From assembly GCA_016201645.1 (NCBI GenBank), contig JACQCL010000125.1, positions 1 to 8,249 of the forward strand: a stretch of 8,249 nt of DNA, in the 5' to 3' direction. Source of the DNA: Candidatus Rokuibacteriota bacterium. Its GTDB lineage: Bacteria; Methylomirabilota; Methylomirabilia; Rokubacteriales; CSP1-6. This document shows positions 5,795-8,249 of this stretch, piece by piece. The notes beneath the pieces were generated by a model, which made no database searches, was not told the DNA's origin, and saw only the letters and a list, made by a program, of their open reading frames with translations. The translations under genes were made by a program, and so were the position numbers. How positions within the stretch are numbered: the stretch's first letter is position 1; the number at the start of each line of letters is the position of its first letter.

Positions 5795-6958
5795 ATGGCC
5801 GATACGGAAGCCCGCAAGGTCATCGAGCTCGGTTACGGGGGGAACGAGCGCCTCGTGATGAACATGGGGCCCCAGCATCCTTCCGCCCACGGGGTGTTCC
5901 GGATGATCCTGACGCTCGAGGGGGAGACCATTGCGGCCATAGACTCAGTGATCGGCTACCTTCACCGCTGCCACGAGAAGCTCGGGGAGACGCTCACCTA
6001 CGCTCAGTACCCGTCCATCGCCTCCAAGACTGATTATGTGGCGGCGATGACCTCAGAGCTCACCTATGTGCTCGCCGCCGAGAAGATCGGAAAGATCGAG
6101 GTGCCGAAGCGGGCGCAGCATCTCCGCGTCCTAGTCGCCGAGCTCCAGCGGATCGCCTCCCACTGCCTCTGGCTCGGGACCTGGTGCCTCGACCTTGGGG
6201 GCGCGCTCGGCGGGGGCGCCACGGTCTTCCTCTACTGCTTCCGGGAACGGGAGATGATCCTGGACCTTTTCGAGGCGCTGACCGGTGCGCGCCTCCTCTA
6301 TGGGTTTCACCAGGTGGGTGGCACGCGCTACGACCTGCCCGAGGGATGGGCCAAGCGCTGTCGGGACACCGTGGGCCAGATTGACCAGCGGATTGACGAG
6401 TACGAGAGCATGCTCGAGACGAACACGGCCTTTCTGTGGCGGGCTCAGGGCGTGGGAGTCATTTCCAAGGAACTCGCGCAGGAGGTCGGCATCGCGGGGC
6501 CGCTCCTCCGCGGCTCCGGCGTTGACTTCGATATCCGGCGAAACGATCCGTACTCTTCGTATCAGGATTTCGACTTCGAGATCCCGGTGGAGACGGCGGG
6601 CGACTGCTACGCGCGCTATCGCGTCCGGATGCAGGAGTTCAGGGAGTCCATCAAGATCGTCCGTCAGGTTCTCGATGGGCTGCCTGAGGGGCCGATCTCC
6701 TCCCGGCCCGGGCTCAAGTCGGTGGGACAGGTGAGGATCCCCAAGGGCGAGGCGTACGCCCGCGTGGAAGGCCCGCGGGGCGAAGTGGGCTGCTACCTGA
6801 TCGCGGACGGGGGCCCCAAGCCGTACCGGATGAAGTGGCGCGGGGCGTCCTTCTCGAACCTGTCGATCCTCCCCCACATCGTGCCGGGTCACAAGGTGGC
6901 CGACGTCGTGGCCATCATGGGGTCCGTGGATCCGGTCTTCGGAGAAGTGGATCGATGA
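5795..6958 (+). CDS. nuoD: Complex I subunit D (49 kDa type, quinone-binding)
   Basis: 387 residues, the usual length for separate NuoD. Landmarks: MGPQHPSAHGV (24-34), with H28 and H32 in the quinone-site loop; GYLHRCHEKLGE (54-65); DY at 80-81, where Y81 corresponds to the quinone-contacting Tyr; YCFREREMILDLFE (147-160); GDCYARYRVRM (269-279); and the C-terminal DPVFGEVDR (379-387). NuoD with NuoB forms the quinone-reduction site next to cluster N2; it descends from the hydrogenase large subunit but has no Ni ligands. Deviations: HRG-x-EK reads HRCHEK (C59), and the common RxGG reads QVGG (Q173). The ATG is three bases after the NIPSNAP stop with only AGG upstream; its TGA overlaps the nuoH ATG. 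nuoEFG do not follow. Confidence 0.96.
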   Translation: MADTEARKVIELGYGGNERLVMNMGPQHPSAHGVFRMILTLEGETIAAIDSVIGYLHRCHEKLGETLTYAQYPSIASKTDYVAAMTSELTYVLAAEKIGKIEVPKRAQHLRVLVAELQRIASHCLWLGTWCLDLGGALGGGATVFLYCFREREMILDLFEALTGARLLYGFHQVGGTRYDLPEGWAKRCRDTVGQIDQRIDEYESMLETNTAFLWRAQGVGVISKELAQEVGIAGPLLRGSGVDFDIRRNDPYSSYQDFDFEIPVETAGDCYARYRVRMQEFRESIKIVRQVLDGLPEGPISSRPGLKSVGQVRIPKGEAYARVEGPRGEVGCYLIADGGPKPYRMKWRGASFSNLSILPHIVPGHKVADVVAIMGSVDPVFGEVDR

Positions 6959-7923
6959 TGCGCGACGTCGTCGTCGCGTTCGTCCTGCTGAATGTGCTGG
7001 TGCTCGTCGTCACGTATGTCACGTACGTCGAGAGGAAGTTCGCCGCGCGCATGCAGTCCCGAATCGGGCCCTACCGGGTCGGGCGACCTCACGGCTGGCT
7101 CCAGCCCATCGCCGATGCGATCAAGCTCCTGATCAAGGAGGACATCATCCCGGCGATGGCCGACCGGCCGGTCTATAACCTGGCCCCCATCGTCTTCCTC
7201 ATTCCGTCGTTCCTCATCTTCGCGACGGTTCCTTTTGCGCCGGGACTTGGCCTGGCAGACCTGAACATCGGGATCCTGTTCTTCCTGGCGGTTTCCTCCC
7301 TTGAGATCGTGGGGCTGTTTATGGGCGGCTGGGGGTCGAACAACAAGTACGCGCTGCTCTCGTCCATGCGCGCGGTGAATCAGATTATCTCGTACGAGAT
7401 TCCTTTCGTCCTCGCAGCTCTGATCCCGGTGCTGCTGGCTGGCTCGCTCCGGCTCTCGGCGATCGTCCAGGCCCAGAGTGGGCTCTGGTTCGTGGCGTAT
7501 CCTGTCATCGGCCAGCTGGCGTTCGCGGCATTCATCGTGGCGACCATCGCGTCGGAGAATCGAGTGCCTTTCGACATCCTCGAGGCCGAATCGGAACTCG
7601 TGGCCGGGTTTCGGGTCGAGTACAGCGGCATGAAGTTCGCCCTGATCCAGCTGGCCGAGTACACTCACATGTTCGGCGTTTCCTGCCTCGGGGCACTGCT
7701 ATTCCTCGGCGGCTGGCTCGGCCCGGGGCTGCCAGGCCCCGTCTGGTTCCTCCTGAAGGCCCTGTTCATCTTCCTCCTGGTCACGTGGGTGCGCTGGAGC
7801 TTCGTCAGGATCCGGGTGGACCAGATCCTGAGATTCTCGTGGAAGGTCTTGCTGCCGGCCACGCTGATTCTTGTGATGGCCACCGGGTTGTGGGTCGCGC
7901 TCCGGAGCGGCCATGTCTCGTAA
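6955..7923 (+). CDS. nuoH: Complex I subunit H (membrane anchor of the quinone cavity)
   Basis: 322 residues, close to E. coli NuoH, with about eight hydrophobic helices: 4-22, 76-98, 105-125, 148-166, 180-199, 237-255, 264-285 and 298-316. Signatures: YVERKFAARMQSRIGPYRVG (24-43), NNKYALLSSMRA (129-140) with ISYEIPF after it, and ENRVPFDILEAESELVAGF (201-219) followed by VEYSG (221-225). These charged loops close the quinone cavity and link it to the proton path. The common TNRAPFDLPEAE reads ENRVPFDILEAE, a mild divergence. The start at 6955 overlaps the nuoD TGA (ATGA arrangement), and GGAGAAG lies seven bases upstream; the next ATG (6958) is an alternative. Longer in-frame starts lie within nuoD. 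Direct D-H adjacency marks an operon without the NADH module here. Confidence 0.96.
   Translation: MMRDVVVAFVLLNVLVLVVTYVTYVERKFAARMQSRIGPYRVGRPHGWLQPIADAIKLLIKEDIIPAMADRPVYNLAPIVFLIPSFLIFATVPFAPGLGLADLNIGILFFLAVSSLEIVGLFMGGWGSNNKYALLSSMRAVNQIISYEIPFVLAALIPVLLAGSLRLSAIVQAQSGLWFVAYPVIGQLAFAAFIVATIASENRVPFDILEAESELVAGFRVEYSGMKFALIQLAEYTHMFGVSCLGALLFLGGWLGPGLPGPVWFLLKALFIFLLVTWVRWSFVRIRVDQILRFSWKVLLPATLILVMATGLWVALRSGHVS
7904..7907 (+). promoter_or_regulatory. Ribosome binding site that fixes the nuoI start inside nuoH
   Basis: GGAG five bases before the ATG at 7913, within the end of nuoH. It supports 7913 over the internal ATG at 7979, which has no comparable site. Confidence 0.6.
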
Positions 7924-8249
7924 CGGGGCGGGGTTCTGGCAGGAAACCTGGGAGACGGCGCGCGCTGTCGCCGCTACAATGACCGTTACGCTCAAGAATC
8001 TTTTCCGGAAGCCGGTGACCGTCCACTACCCGGACGTCGTGCGCCCGTATCCCGATCGTTTCCGGGGGATCCTGGCGCTTACCTACGATCCCGAAAGCGG
8101 GGAGGAGAACTGCATCGGCTGCCGCCTTTGCGAGTACGTCTGCCCGCCCCAGGTCATCCAGGTGGAGATGCTCAAGGCAGAGAAACGCAATTACGCCAAG
8201 ACCTTCACCCTCGAGCTCTACGCCTGCGAGTTCTGCGAGCTCTGCGTGC
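7913..8249 (+). CDS. nuoI: Complex I subunit I (two [4Fe-4S] clusters), N-terminal part
   Basis: Open to the right edge; the first 112 residues are visible, perhaps two thirds of the protein. After an amphipathic start (MSRNGAGFWQETWETARAVA) comes TVTLKNLFRKPVTVHYP (24-40), the usual membrane-facing lead-in of NuoI. The first ferredoxin motif is complete: C67-x2-C70-x2-C73-x3-C77-P (CIGCRLCEYVCPP). The second has its first three Cys, C105, C108 and C111 (CEFCELC); the fourth lies beyond the window. These bind clusters N6a and N6b, which pass electrons toward N2 in NuoB. In an EFG-less complex, this subunit is the natural entry point for electrons from ferredoxin. The ATG at 7913 overlaps the end of nuoH by 11 bases and has a GGAG five bases upstream. 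The internal ATG at 7979 would remove the conserved N-terminal helix. Confidence 0.94.
   Translation, partial: MSRNGAGFWQETWETARAVAATMTVTLKNLFRKPVTVHYPDVVRPYPDRFRGILALTYDPESGEENCIGCRLCEYVCPPQVIQVEMLKAEKRNYAKTFTLELYACEFCELCV

Noticed and set aside
3837..6892. Long frames opposite or out of frame with the nuo genes, such as 4030-4668 and 6131-6892 on the minus strand
   Set aside because: They shadow genes with unmistakable complex I motifs. Their products are rich in Arg, His, Gly and Pro without domain patterns.
6835..6954. N-terminal extension of NuoH from 6835
   Set aside because: It lies inside nuoD in another frame. NuoH length and the GGAGAAG site match a start at 6955.

Overview
GC-rich bacterial DNA (roughly 60-65% GC by eye) with two halves. 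The left half is metabolic and accessory in character. The right half is the first part of a respiratory complex I (nuo) operon that runs off the right edge. Both tRNAs encode their 3' CCA. The combination of a Liv-type transporter, an MmgE/PrpD protein, small cupin, VOC and NIPSNAP proteins and a nuo operon without nuoEFG after nuoD suggests an uncultured soil or subsurface lineage such as Rokubacteria/Methylomirabilota. That assignment is an inference from gene content and is tentative.

Layout: (1) 2-463 (+), 3' end of livF, a branched-chain amino acid ABC ATPase. (2) 460-1818 (-), an MmgE/PrpD-family protein, convergent with livF and overlapping it by 4 bases at the stops. (3) 1819-2034, a non-coding gap with a foldback element of about 148 bp: 17-bp terminal inverted repeats, a strong central hairpin, and an 11-bp direct repeat at 1834-1844 and 2029-2039. 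(4) 2035-2340 (-), a single-domain cupin whose stop codon lies inside the right direct repeat. (5) 2413-3336 (+), a two-domain VOC (glyoxalase-fold) protein, divergent from the cupin. (6) 3352-3427 (-) tRNA-Ala(GGC) and 3527-3615 (+) tRNA-Leu(CAA), divergent, with promoter-like elements between them. (7) 3707-8249 (+), nuoA-nuoB-nuoC-NIPSNAP-nuoD-nuoH-nuoI. The genes overlap or are separated by only a few bases, so this looks like one transcript from an extended -10 promoter at about 3660-3668.

The nuo genes encode the hydrophilic connecting arm (B, C, D, I), which carries electrons to quinone, and the first membrane subunits (A, H) that form the quinone cavity. nuoD is followed directly by nuoH with no nuoEFG. 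This is the order of 11-subunit complexes that lack the NADH module, so the donor may be ferredoxin or another carrier, unless EFG lies elsewhere in the genome. The most unusual element is a duplicated-domain NIPSNAP gene inside the operon between nuoC and nuoD, with its ribosome binding site overlapping the nuoC stop. Other points to check are a Leu in place of the usual second-helix Glu of NuoA, substitutions in conserved NuoB and NuoD motifs, and the foldback repeat. The rest of the window looks ordinary.
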